Shown piece by piece: positions 63,396 through 64,000 of a stretch of 64,000 nt of DNA (position 1 is the first letter of the stretch; each line of letters begins with the position of its first letter). The stretch comes from Myxococcales bacterium (GTDB lineage: Bacteria > Myxococcota_A > Bradymonadia > UBA7976 > UBA1532): positions 258,180-322,179 of the forward strand of contig JACKDN010000008.1 in the NCBI GenBank assembly GCA_020633465.1, read 5' to 3'. A program made the position numbers and the translations under genes. The notes below the pieces were generated by a model. That model had not been told where the DNA came from, made no database searches, and saw only the letters and a list, made by a program, of their open reading frames with translations.

Positions 63396-64000
63396 TCACT
63401 CGGCGCAGCGGCCCACCGCCTGCGGATCGTCGTCGACGCGCACGCAGCGCAGATCGTCCGGGCACGGGCGGGCGTCGCCGGGGCCGCACAGGGGCGTGCA
63501 GGTGGGCGGGCGGCCCACGCCGTAGCCGCCGCACAGCCCGACGCACGGGTGGGCGCACAGCAGCCCGGGTCCGCAGACGCCGACCTCGTCGCCGCAGGGC
63601 GTGCCCTGCGCCAGCAGCCCGTCGTCGGGCGCGCACTCGCCGGGCAGGGCGCCCCACGCCCCGTGCCATCTCGCGGGATCGTCGGCCGGCACGCACACCT
63701 CGCCCTCCGCGCAGGCGGGGCCCTCGGCGAAGACGATGCAGGCGGGCGCGCAGCCGCCCCAGTCGGCGGGTCCGAGGTCGGCCGGCACGCACGCCTCGCC
63801 GTCGGCGCAGTCGTCCGGCTCACCGAGCAGGCAGGCCGCGCGACAACGGCGCGCGCCGACCGGCCCCGCGCACACGGCCCCCGCTTCGCACGCGGCGTCC
63901 GGCCCACAGGCCGCGCCGATCGCCGGGGCGTCGACCTCGCCGCCGCAGCGCCACAGGCGCACCATGCCCCGCTCGGCCCGGGCCGCGCACACGGCGCCGT
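63396..64000 (-). CDS. Partial Cys-rich secreted protein, C-terminal part
   Basis: The frame is open through the right edge, so the N-terminus is missing. About 200 residues are visible, with many evenly spaced cysteines in C-x-x-G-E-x-C-V-P-A-D and C-x-x-G-D-x-R-P-C-P-x-D-L-R-C-V patterns. This type of Cys-rich domain resembles the arrays in the lipoprotein at 361 but with longer spacing. It is very probably extracellular. It converges on the membrane protein gene at 62589. Confidence 0.65.
   Translation of the reverse strand, partial: GAVCAARAERGMVRLWRCGGEVDAPAIGAACGPDAACEAGAVCAGPVGARRCRAACLLGEPDDCADGEACVPADLGPADWGGCAPACIVFAEGPACAEGEVCVPADDPARWHGAWGALPGECAPDDGLLAQGTPCGDEVGVCGPGLLCAHPCVGLCGGYGVGRPPTCTPLCGPGDARPCPDDLRCVRVDDDPQAVGRCAE

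Overview
The window is one continuous stretch of very GC-rich bacterial DNA with strongly biased third codon positions. I saw no rRNA, tRNA, phage, recognisable insertion sequence or CRISPR. The gene content suggests a myxobacterial-type (Myxococcota or related former deltaproteobacterial) chromosome: many cysteine-rich lipoproteins, MopE-type DxDxDCDG repeat proteins, a GC-plus-membrane-helix C-terminal tail of MYXO-CTERM type, large FnIII/discoidin surface proteins, a sigma-54 activator and large multiheme cytochrome sets. The lineage is inferred from these features, not from a marker gene.

Layout. 1-4008: divergent surface proteins. 4055-6608: a three-gene overlapping cassette of a small unknown protein, a MoxR-type AAA+ ATPase and a protein with a degenerate VWA-like region. 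6644-8056: cardiolipin synthase. 8066-9642: a secreted Cys-repeat protein and a histone-H1-like protein. 9800-12421: envelope proteins. 12549-21833: a 3094-residue subtilisin lipoprotein with about 18 FnIII units. 21834-23198: a non-coding duplicated zone, one copy of which carries a 166-bp palindromic insertion. 23199-25688: a TetR regulator, an SDR it probably controls, and a hemolysin-III membrane protein. 25681-30231: an adenylate cyclase with a duplicated sensor, a peroxiredoxin-glutaredoxin with a sigma-54 promoter, and a sigma-54 activator. 30379-34815: a MopE-repeat lipoprotein and two relatives of the H1-like protein. 35024-43794: a five-gene electron-transfer block on the minus strand (four multiheme lipoproteins and one outer-membrane barrel). 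43939-45832: an M15-type peptidase. 46053-49820: a plus-strand operon of two octaheme cytochromes and a b-type membrane cytochrome. 49831-57349: mixed envelope proteins, an L,D-transpeptidase and a damaged thiopurine methyltransferase. 57369-64000: urocanate hydratase, a divergent pair of cyclic-nucleotide-binding enzymes (patatin phospholipase and acyl-amino-acid-synthase-like), a membrane protein and a partial Cys-rich protein.

How the genes work together. The two cytochrome blocks encode 69 heme-binding motifs in six proteins and look like a quinol-to-outer-surface electron conduit. The cyclase at 25.7-27.7 kb could supply cyclic nucleotide to the two effectors at 59.4-62.5 kb. The sigma-54 activator appears to control the neighbouring peroxiredoxin through shared upstream sites.

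Several genes are interrupted by single-base frameshifts, mostly in G or C runs or short tandem repeats. These may be assembly errors, so I give merged gene spans and say where each shift lies.
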